A stretch of DNA of 60,138 nt from Planctomycetota bacterium. GTDB taxonomy: Bacteria; Planctomycetota; Phycisphaerae; Phycisphaerales; SM1A02. Below are positions 50,074-57,877 of this stretch, in pieces. The notes under the pieces are model-generated. The model worked only from the letters and a program-made list of their open reading frames with translations. It was not told the origin of the DNA and made no database searches. Position 1 is the stretch's first letter. Every line of letters starts with the position of its first letter. Made by a program: the position numbers and the translations under genes. The stretch spans positions 1-60,138 of the forward strand of contig VGYQ01000008.1 in the NCBI GenBank assembly GCA_016872915.1. Direction: 5' to 3'.

Positions 50074-52113
50074 ATGCGACATGACAACCATCACCTCCGC
50101 GTCGTTGACTTTGGTCGCGGCGTATGCAACAGTGATCAGGCACTTCGGCACGAGTGGCTTGTCACGAATGGACTCGGCAGCTATGCGTGCGGCACCATCT
50201 CGGGTGCACGCAACCGTCGGTACCACGGTGATTTCATCGTGGCGACGCAGGCGCCAGCGGTCCGAACCATGTTGCTTGGCGCGACAGTGCCAACGGCGCA
50301 GTACCGCAACGGAACCTACCAACTCTCGACCGCGCGGTGGACAGATGGCACGGTCAATCCACACGGGCACCTCTGGCTCCAGCGATTTTTCCTCGATGGA
50401 TCGATCCCCACGTGGCGCTGGTCGCTGCGTGATGCGCTCATTGAGCGTCGCATCGTCATGGTGCATGGCGAGGACACTCTCTGCCAGATCTGGAACGTCG
50501 TGCGGGCCTCAAGTCCCGTGCAACTTTCGTTCGACATGCTCGTCGATTGCCGCAATCATCATGCCCTTGGGCAGGTGGGCGCGCCAACGCCCGCGATCGA
50601 GAGGGTCGAGCGCGGCGTGCGCCTTCGCTGGCCGCAGGGCGTCGGCAGCGGACCGATGGACCTCTATCTGCAGTGCGACCGTTCCGTGCCGACGCCTGTC
50701 GGGGCGTGGTGGACCCGCATGCTGCTGGCCGAGGAGCAGGCGCGCGGCTACGACTTTGAAGATCAACTTTGGAATGCGGTCCGGATTGATGTCGTTCTCA
50801 ATCCGGGCACATCGGTGGTGCTGAGCGCATCGACGGCGCTGCAGGAGCCGCGTTCGGGCAGCATGGTCGTGGAAGCCGAACGCGCGCGCATCGATGCGCT
50901 GCTTCGGCAGGCGGATTGTCCAGAGAGGGCCCCCGCGCTTGAGCAGCTTGTGTGCGCAGCGGATCAATTCATCGTCCGCCGCAAACGCCGCGACGGCACA
51001 CGCATGGGCTGCTCCATCATTGCCGGCTATCCCTGGTTCGCAGATTGGAGCCGCGACGCGCTGCTCTCCGTCCATGGATTGCTGCTTGCCACGAATCGCC
51101 ACGCGGAAGCGAAGGATGTCCTGTCCACGCTTGCCGATTGGGTCGAGGGAGGCTTGCTGCCCAATCGCTTTCCTGATCGTGCCGATGAAAAGGTGGAACG
51201 CAACAGCATCGATGCGCCGCTCTTGCTTGTGGTGATGGCCCGCCGCGTGTTCGAGCGCACGAAGGATGAGGCATGGCTGCGATCGTTGTGGCCAGCCCTT
51301 CTCTCCGTGATCGATGGCTACCGAAGTGGCACGCTGCACGGGATCGGCGTTGATCCTGCGGATGGGCTTGTGCGCGGTGGCGATGCGACAACACAGCTGA
51401 CGTGGATGGATGCGCGCGTCGGCACGCGTCCGATCACGCCACGCGACGGCAAGGCGATCGAGGTGAACGCACTCTGGTGCGCTGCACTCGCGGCAATGTC
51501 CGACCTCGCTCCGCATGCGAACGCGCCAGACGGCAAGTGGAATGCGGATCTGGAGCGTGCCCAAAAGTCGTTCATAAAGTTCTGGAACGAAGACACCTCC
51601 TGCTGTTTCGACACGCTCGATGGCGACTCCGGAAGCGATGCTTCCGTCCGACCGAACCAGTTGCTCGCAATCTGCGCGCTGCCGGGGCTTCTGCCGCACG
51701 GTCAGGTGAGCACAATGGTGGAGACCTGCATGTCGCGCTTGTGGACACCCGTGGGACTTCGCACGCTGGTTCCGCGCGACCCTCGCTACTGTGGACATTA
51801 CGGAGGCGATGTTGCCACGCGCGATGGCGCGTACCACCAAGGGACCGTGTGGCCTTGGCTGTTCATGGTCTCCGTCCGAGCAACCTTGCAGGTCGGCGGT
51901 GATCGGGAATCCATCATTGATTTCGTCTATCCGTTCTTGAACCACCTGCGCGAAAGTGGACTTGGATCCGTGAGCGAAGTCTTCAGCGGCGATCCGCCCC
52001 ACGAACCGGGAGGCTGTCCTTGGCAAGCATGGAGCGTCGCATCGCTGCTCGAGATTGTCGAATGCATCGGCAGCGGGTTTGCAGCAGGAGGAAGAACAGG
52101 AGCACAGGCATGA
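50074..52113 (+). CDS. Glycogen debranching enzyme (GH133-type amylo-alpha-1,6-glucosidase)
   Basis: 679 residues, the archaeal/bacterial debranching-enzyme family. It cleaves alpha-1,6 branch residues in glycogen-type glucans. N-terminal domain (about 1-290) with LVTNGLGSYACGTISGARNRRYHG; catalytic (alpha/alpha)6 domain with PWFADWSRDALLSVHGLLL (320-338), GGLLPNRFPD, the TWMDARVG stretch (about 448), and WPWLFMVSVRATL. The Asp in FADWSRDAL and later Asp/Glu are candidate catalytic acids. It starts six bases after prfB and overlaps the next gene by four bases (ATGA). Confidence 0.9.
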   Translation: MRHDNHHLRVVDFGRGVCNSDQALRHEWLVTNGLGSYACGTISGARNRRYHGDFIVATQAPAVRTMLLGATVPTAQYRNGTYQLSTARWTDGTVNPHGHLWLQRFFLDGSIPTWRWSLRDALIERRIVMVHGEDTLCQIWNVVRASSPVQLSFDMLVDCRNHHALGQVGAPTPAIERVERGVRLRWPQGVGSGPMDLYLQCDRSVPTPVGAWWTRMLLAEEQARGYDFEDQLWNAVRIDVVLNPGTSVVLSASTALQEPRSGSMVVEAERARIDALLRQADCPERAPALEQLVCAADQFIVRRKRRDGTRMGCSIIAGYPWFADWSRDALLSVHGLLLATNRHAEAKDVLSTLADWVEGGLLPNRFPDRADEKVERNSIDAPLLLVVMARRVFERTKDEAWLRSLWPALLSVIDGYRSGTLHGIGVDPADGLVRGGDATTQLTWMDARVGTRPITPRDGKAIEVNALWCAALAAMSDLAPHANAPDGKWNADLERAQKSFIKFWNEDTSCCFDTLDGDSGSDASVRPNQLLAICALPGLLPHGQVSTMVETCMSRLWTPVGLRTLVPRDPRYCGHYGGDVATRDGAYHQGTVWPWLFMVSVRATLQVGGDRESIIDFVYPFLNHLRESGLGSVSEVFSGDPPHEPGGCPWQAWSVASLLEIVECIGSGFAAGGRTGAQA

Positions 52114-54800
52114 GCAATGCCACGCCTCATGAAAAGCGAGTCATGAACACGACTGCGACACGCACCACCGCGGAGCATGCGCGACTCGCCGACGCGGATG
52201 CGGGGCGGGCTGCGTGGCGCCGCTTCGGGACATTTCTCGCCGACCGCCAATGGGGCACCGTGCGCGAGGACTATTCAGCGGAGGGTGCCGCATGGAACTC
52301 CTTTCCACATGACCACGCGCGAAGTCGGGCGTATCGCTGGGGCGAAGACGGGCTGGCAGGCTTCTGCGACCGTGAACAGTTGCTCTGCCTCTCGGTCGCG
52401 CTCTGGAATGGTCGCGATCCGATCCTGAAGGAACGCCTCTTCGGACTCACCAACAGCGAAGGCAATCACGGGGAAGATGTGAAGGAGCTCTACTGGTTCC
52501 TGGATGCGCTGCCGAGCGGAGCACTGGCGCGCATGCTCTACAAGTATCCGCAGCGACGTTTCCCCTACGACGAACTTGTGCGCGTCAATGCCTCGCGCAG
52601 CAAACTGGAGCGTGAATTTGAACTGCTCGACACGGGCGTGCTCGATGACGACTACTACTTCGATGTCGAGGTGGAGTATGCGAAGGCCGCGCCCGACGAC
52701 ATCCTGATGACCGTGACGATCACGAATCGCGCACCCGAAGCTGCGCGCATCCATGTGCTGCCGACGATCGTCTGGCGAAACACATGGACCTGGACCGGCT
52801 CGACCGAGCGTCCAGTGCTCCGCGCAGATGGGAAGGATGTGCTGGTGCAGCGAAGCGGGTGGGCACCCATGCGCGCGCGCTTCGATGGCTCTCCCGAACT
52901 GCTGTTCTGCGAGAACGACACCAACATTGAGCGTCTGTTCGGCAAGCCGCGCGATGGCAGGACATTCAAGGATGGGATCGGGGACTTTGTCATCTCGGGC
53001 TCCACGCAGTGCGTGGCGCAGTCACACAGTGGCACCAAGATGTCCGCACACCATGTGTTCGACGTCCCTGCGGGCAAGTCCGTCACCGTGCGCATGCGCC
53101 TGCATCCCGATGGTTCGGCGGATGCGTTCAAGGACTTTGATGGAGTACGGGCTGCGCGCGCAAAGGATGCGGATGACTATTACAGTGTGGTCCAGCACGG
53201 CATCGAAGACGCGGAACTGCGCCTCATCCAGCGGCAGGCGTGGGCGGGACTGCTCTGGTCCCAGCAGGCGTACCAGTTCGATGTTGCGCGCTGGCTCGAT
53301 GGCGATCCGGGGCTTCCACCACCACCCGATGTCCGACGCAAGGGTCGCAACGCGGAGTGGCGACACCTGGAGAGCGATGGCGTGTACCTCATGCCCGATT
53401 CCTGGGAGTACCCCTGGTACGCGGCATGGGATCTTGCCTTCCACTGTGCGGCGCTCGCACCCATCGATCCGGTCGAGAGCAAACGACAACTGCTGCAACT
53501 GCTCGGCGAAGGCTCGATGCACTCGAGCGGACAAGTCCCCGCCTACGAGTGGGCTTTCAGCGATGTGAACCCGCCCGTGCACGCGTGGGCAGTCCTGCGC
53601 ATACTGGAGTGTGATCGTGCAGCGGGGCGCGCCGACGATCTCGACTTCCTGCGAACAGCGTTCCACCGCCTGCTGCTGAACTTCACTTGGTGGGTGAATC
53701 GCAAGGACATGGATGGCCGAAACCTGTTCGCGGGCGGCTTCCTTGGGCTCGACAATGTCGGCGTCTTTGATCGCAGCGCAGATCTGCCGGAGGGAACCAC
53801 CCTGCAGCAGGCGGATGGCACCGGATGGATGGGCATGTTCGCACTGAACATGATGCGGCTGTCTGTTGAACTGTCGCTGCATGAGCCGACGTATCAGGAC
53901 ATGGCGATCAAGTTCTTCGATCACTTCCTCGAGATCGCTGGCGCCATGGCTGACTTCGCGGGTACGGGCGCTGGACTGTGGGACGAGACGGACGAGTTCT
54001 ATTACGACCGACTTCGACTCAAAAATGGTTCCGTCCTCGTCATGAGACTCCAGTCGGTCGTGGGGCTTCTTCCCATGACGGCCGTCTCGGTGATGGATCC
54101 GCGGCGCATCGAACGTGCCCCCGTCTTCGCCGCGCATATCGAACGCGTCTTCGCGAAGCATCCGGAGTTGGCAAAGCTTGTCTCGCACTGGAATGTGGGC
54201 GGCAGCGGCAACCTGCGGCTCTTCTCACTGCTGCGTGGGCACCGCATGAAGTGCCTGCTGAAACGCATGCTCGATGAGAAACAGTTCCTGTCACCGTTCG
54301 GCGTCCGTTCGATGTCGCGCACACTCGAGGACAACCCTTTCGTCTTCTGGCATGAAGGCAAGACGATGGATGTGCGATACACGCCAAGTGAGAGCACCAC
54401 AGCGACCTTCGGCGGCAACAGCAACTGGCGCGGACCGATCTGGATGCCCGTCAACTTCCTCTTCATCGAAAGTCTGCAACAGTTCCACAGTTACTACGGC
54501 GATGAGTTCAAGATCGAGTGCCCGGCTGGATCTGGACGGATGGTGACGCTCGCCGACGCAGGGCACGAAGTGGCACGTCGCCTGCTCCAACTCTTCCGAA
54601 AAGATCCAGACGGCAAGCGCCCCTGTCTTGGAGAGCACTCCAAACTGCAGAACGATCCTCACTTCAACGACAAACTGCTCTTTCACGAGTACTTCGACGG
54701 CAACACGGGGCGTGGGTGCGGTGCATCACACCAAACGGGTTGGACAGCCATGGTCGTATGGCTGGCTGGACAACTCGGACGGCGTGGAGCAGCGCCGTGA
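52110..54800 (+). CDS. GH63/MGH1-type alpha-glucosidase
   Basis: 896 residues from ATG 52110 (overlap with the debranching gene). It belongs to the bacterial 'glucosidase' group of clan GH-G, related to mannosylglycerate hydrolase and GH63. N-terminal segments: WRRFGTFLADRQWGTVREDYS, FPHDHARSRAYRWGEDGLAGF and RLFGLTNSEGNHGEDVKE. The catalytic region near 430 has DSWEYPWYAAWDLAFHCAALA, and the C-terminus GNTGRGCGASHQTGWTAMVV. It probably acts on alpha-glucosides or glucosylglycerate-like solutes. Its partner debranching gene and the histidine kinase are coupled by overlaps on both sides. Confidence 0.88.
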   Translation: MSNATPHEKRVMNTTATRTTAEHARLADADAGRAAWRRFGTFLADRQWGTVREDYSAEGAAWNSFPHDHARSRAYRWGEDGLAGFCDREQLLCLSVALWNGRDPILKERLFGLTNSEGNHGEDVKELYWFLDALPSGALARMLYKYPQRRFPYDELVRVNASRSKLEREFELLDTGVLDDDYYFDVEVEYAKAAPDDILMTVTITNRAPEAARIHVLPTIVWRNTWTWTGSTERPVLRADGKDVLVQRSGWAPMRARFDGSPELLFCENDTNIERLFGKPRDGRTFKDGIGDFVISGSTQCVAQSHSGTKMSAHHVFDVPAGKSVTVRMRLHPDGSADAFKDFDGVRAARAKDADDYYSVVQHGIEDAELRLIQRQAWAGLLWSQQAYQFDVARWLDGDPGLPPPPDVRRKGRNAEWRHLESDGVYLMPDSWEYPWYAAWDLAFHCAALAPIDPVESKRQLLQLLGEGSMHSSGQVPAYEWAFSDVNPPVHAWAVLRILECDRAAGRADDLDFLRTAFHRLLLNFTWWVNRKDMDGRNLFAGGFLGLDNVGVFDRSADLPEGTTLQQADGTGWMGMFALNMMRLSVELSLHEPTYQDMAIKFFDHFLEIAGAMADFAGTGAGLWDETDEFYYDRLRLKNGSVLVMRLQSVVGLLPMTAVSVMDPRRIERAPVFAAHIERVFAKHPELAKLVSHWNVGGSGNLRLFSLLRGHRMKCLLKRMLDEKQFLSPFGVRSMSRTLEDNPFVFWHEGKTMDVRYTPSESTTATFGGNSNWRGPIWMPVNFLFIESLQQFHSYYGDEFKIECPAGSGRMVTLADAGHEVARRLLQLFRKDPDGKRPCLGEHSKLQNDPHFNDKLLFHEYFDGNTGRGCGASHQTGWTAMVVWLAGQLGRRGAAP

Positions 54801-57709
54801 ACCGTCTCGCGCTCTTTGTCGGACGCTGCGCCGCTGGCGGAGCGCTGATTGGCGGCGTGTCCTTCCTTCTGTCCTTCGGCAACACGCAGAGTGTCGCCGG
54901 CATCGATGCGCGATTTGGTCGTCTGCTGCTTGCACTCCTGCTGCTGCTGGCGTGCGCACTTGTCGCCATCCCGCGTTGGCGTGCATGGCTCTTGCTGCGT
55001 TTGTGGTTGGCGGCGTTCCTGACTGCCGTCACGATCGGCTGGATTGCATCAGGTCTGGCGACTGGAACGCTTGCACTGATGCTTGGACTGCTCAGTGCGA
55101 CCTGCATGCTCGCCGCAACGGATACGGCGCGTGGACGCTGGATCACTGCTGCGCTTGCAAGCAGCGTGATCGCGCTCAGCAGCATCGCGCTCCTCGCACC
55201 AACGCCAGCTTCGGCGTCGTTGTCTGCCATCGATCTCCTCGGCAAGCTGCATGGCGCGATACCGCTCTCCATGCTTGCCGCGGGTCTTGCACTTCTGCTG
55301 GGAAGTTGGGTGAGCGCACCCGAGCGAAGCCTCGGACTTCCACGGTGGGCAGGACTCGCCATCGCGATCTTGCTCGGCGCGCTGTCGACTTCCGCCTGGC
55401 ACCACCTGCAAACAAATTTACACGACTCGATCCGCCGTGAGTCCGCAGCCAATGAGCGGGCGCTCGCTGCATTTGTACGGGAGAACTTCGCTCGGCTCAC
55501 CAGTTCGATGCTGCAGTTCAGCAAGACGCTTGATGCGCCCATTCCCACGGAAGAAGGCGACCTGGAGCAGCAGTCCACACTCCTCCGCGGTGCGCATCCT
55601 TCGCTCGTGATGCTCCAGTGGGTCGAACAGGATGGCAAGATCACTTGGGCGGATGAGGGCATTCCCGAAGCGCGCGCGCGCGTCCCCGCCGCATCGACGG
55701 ATGAAGCGATCGCGCGCGCACACTCCTCGCGAGAGGTGGCGTTCATCGGCCCCATCACGGTGGACGGTGACGACTCTGCGCTCGTGGCAGCGACACCCAC
55801 AGGATCGCGAGGCAGTCTTGTGGCGCTCATCAGTATGCGTCGTGGGATGGGTCCTTGGTCCACATCCTTCAACGAACCCTATGAGACAGAGGTGTCTTTC
55901 GAGGGCAGGATGATTTGGGAACGCGGTGGCAAAGACGGTCCATCCATCGTGGCGCCCGGACAGAACATCACCGTCGGCGGCAATACGCTGCAGGCACGGG
56001 TCTCCCCCGCGGACACGCTCACCTCGGTCGGTGCCCCGACGCTGCCCAATCTGCTGTTCGCTGCGATGCTCGCCACCTCCGCCCTGCTCGGATCGACCAC
56101 CTATTTTGCACAGGTCTCGGCGCAGAAGGCGCGGGGGAGTGCCCGTGCGCGGAGCCAACTGGAGCAGCTCATTTCCGGCGGCGGACAAGTCGCCATCATC
56201 GCCACCGATACAGACGGTCGCATCACCATCTTTAACCGCGGTGCAGAGCGATTGACCGGTCGTACCGCGCCTGAGGTGCTGCACCGCATGCAGGCGGCTG
56301 ACCTCTTCGACGCTGCGGAACTGCGAAAGGCATTGGAGCCACACGGCAGTGCATCGCCACAAGAGGCGCTCGCCGCACTCGCGCAGAATGTCCGCGGCTT
56401 TTCTGCCGATTGGACCTGGCAACGTCCATCGGGCGGTTCGCGCCGAGTCAATGTGGCGGCGAGTCCTTGGCGCGATGTGCGCGGTGAGCTTCTCGGCTAT
56501 CTGCTTGTCGCTGTTGATGTCACCGAGCGCGAAGCGGCCATGCGTGCACTCGATCGCGCGCGCATCGACTTGGAACGAACGAATACGCTCAAAACCTCCT
56601 TCCTGTCGAATGTCAGCCATGAGATTCGGACCCCCATGACGAGCATCCTCGGCTGTGCGGATCTGCTGCTTGAGGAGGGAGCGCCCGAAGTGGAGCGCGC
56701 GGAGTTCGCGCGCACCATTCGCCGAAACGGCGAGCACCTGCTCGAGGTGCTCAACGACATTCTCGATATCACGCGGATCGAGGCAGGCCGTCTTCACATC
56801 GAACGCATCGAGGTGAAACTTGGCGAAGTACTCGATGAAGTGAGCACACTGATGGCCGCACGCGCAAAGGTGCGTGGGCTGGCGTTCACGGTCCGCCTCG
56901 AGGCGGAAAACGATCCCGTGGTGCTCACGGATCCACTGCGTATTCGACAGGTGCTCGTGAATCTCATCGGCAACGCAATCAAGTTCACGGAGCAAGGATC
57001 GGTGACCGTGGAGCTTCGAACGAAAGTCGAGGGCGACACGCTCTGCGCCGACTTCACTGTGCGAGATACGGGGATCGGCATTTCGCCAGAGCAAGCGGCA
57101 TCACTCTTTGTCGACTTCGCACAGGCCACTCCATCGACGGCGCGGCGCCACGGCGGCACGGGACTCGGCCTCGCCATCTCGCAGCGCTTGGCACACCTGC
57201 TCGATGGCAGCATTACGCTGCAGTCAGAAATCGGCAGTGGCAGCGCATTCATGTTTTCCATGCGTGCACCACTGGCCACTGCGGCAGTCGCGGTCGCCAC
57301 CGAGGATGTGGCTCCGCCCATCCGCCTCGATGGACGCGATGTGCTCCTCGTAGGTCTGCGGGAGCACGCGGCGGAAGTCGCGGCAGTGCTCAGACAAGCC
57401 GGTGCATCCGTTCTTTCGGTGAGCACGCCGTCTGAGGCGTTCGCAGCGGCGGATCTCACGAGCCACCATGAACGCTTCAATGCGATCCTCATGGACATGC
57501 GGTTGCCCGACCTCGCCAGCTACGACACGGCGCGAGAGCTGCGTGCGAGCGGATTCCGCGGAAGGCTGATCGCGCTCACGGAAGATCCTGTCCTCGACGA
57601 CCACGATCGCTGCACGGCGGCCGGCTTCGACGATCGCGGGGTGTTGCCCGTACCGCGCGCGCGGCTTGTTCGCCTGTGCAGCCCTGCCGTAACTGCGAGC
57701 GATTGCTAG
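54797..57709 (+). CDS. Hybrid histidine kinase with degenerate receiver
   Basis: 970 residues from GTG 54797, overlapping the glucosidase stop (GTGA). N-terminal membrane part: about seven hydrophobic segments (12-200). An extracytoplasmic sensor (about 205-415), another membrane helix (~418-432), a PAS domain (about 455-580), HisKA with FLSNVSHEIRTPM (H608), HATPase with NLIGNAIKF, DTGIGIS and HGGTGLGLAISQ (785-796), and a receiver-like domain (848-960). The receiver keeps D900 (ILMDMRLPD) and the T/A position but has no acidic pair after strand 1 (LLVGLRE) and the Lys of strand 5 is missing (LPVPRAR), so it may not be phosphorylated. No response regulator gene is adjacent. Confidence 0.9.
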   Translation: MNRLALFVGRCAAGGALIGGVSFLLSFGNTQSVAGIDARFGRLLLALLLLLACALVAIPRWRAWLLLRLWLAAFLTAVTIGWIASGLATGTLALMLGLLSATCMLAATDTARGRWITAALASSVIALSSIALLAPTPASASLSAIDLLGKLHGAIPLSMLAAGLALLLGSWVSAPERSLGLPRWAGLAIAILLGALSTSAWHHLQTNLHDSIRRESAANERALAAFVRENFARLTSSMLQFSKTLDAPIPTEEGDLEQQSTLLRGAHPSLVMLQWVEQDGKITWADEGIPEARARVPAASTDEAIARAHSSREVAFIGPITVDGDDSALVAATPTGSRGSLVALISMRRGMGPWSTSFNEPYETEVSFEGRMIWERGGKDGPSIVAPGQNITVGGNTLQARVSPADTLTSVGAPTLPNLLFAAMLATSALLGSTTYFAQVSAQKARGSARARSQLEQLISGGGQVAIIATDTDGRITIFNRGAERLTGRTAPEVLHRMQAADLFDAAELRKALEPHGSASPQEALAALAQNVRGFSADWTWQRPSGGSRRVNVAASPWRDVRGELLGYLLVAVDVTEREAAMRALDRARIDLERTNTLKTSFLSNVSHEIRTPMTSILGCADLLLEEGAPEVERAEFARTIRRNGEHLLEVLNDILDITRIEAGRLHIERIEVKLGEVLDEVSTLMAARAKVRGLAFTVRLEAENDPVVLTDPLRIRQVLVNLIGNAIKFTEQGSVTVELRTKVEGDTLCADFTVRDTGIGISPEQAASLFVDFAQATPSTARRHGGTGLGLAISQRLAHLLDGSITLQSEIGSGSAFMFSMRAPLATAAVAVATEDVAPPIRLDGRDVLLVGLREHAAEVAAVLRQAGASVLSVSTPSEAFAAADLTSHHERFNAILMDMRLPDLASYDTARELRASGFRGRLIALTEDPVLDDHDRCTAAGFDDRGVLPVPRARLVRLCSPAVTASDC

Positions 57710-57725
57710 ACTTGGCCCTCCCCTT

Positions 57726-57812
57726 GGTGGGGTGGCAGAGCGGTTGAACGCGCCTGACTTGAAATCCGGTATGCCCGAAAGGGCATCGTGGGTTCGAATC
57801 CCACCCCCACCG
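57726..57812 (+). tRNA. tRNA-Ser(UGA)
   Basis: 87-base class II tRNA. Acceptor arms GGTGGGG (57726-57732) and CCCCACC (57805-57811) pair fully; discriminator G at 57812. Anticodon TGA at 57760-57762 in loop CTTGAAA. Long variable arm ATGCCC-GAAA-GGGCAT, T arm GTGGG/CCCAC with TTCGAAT. Two stem pairs are imperfect: T55·C67 in the anticodon stem (57755 and 57767) and A·C in the D stem (57737 and 57749). CCA is not encoded. It lies 16 bases after the kinase stop and probably shares its transcript. Confidence 0.93.
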
Positions 57813-57877
57813 CTTTCGCCTCGCCGAGCAACCGAGTGCCCCTCGGACTCGATCACTTCATCATTCTCACTCCTCCC

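Noticed and set aside
55418-57094. Minus-strand open frame of 558 codons inside the histidine kinase
   Set aside because: The plus-strand frame has clear kinase motifs throughout; this one has no family likeness.
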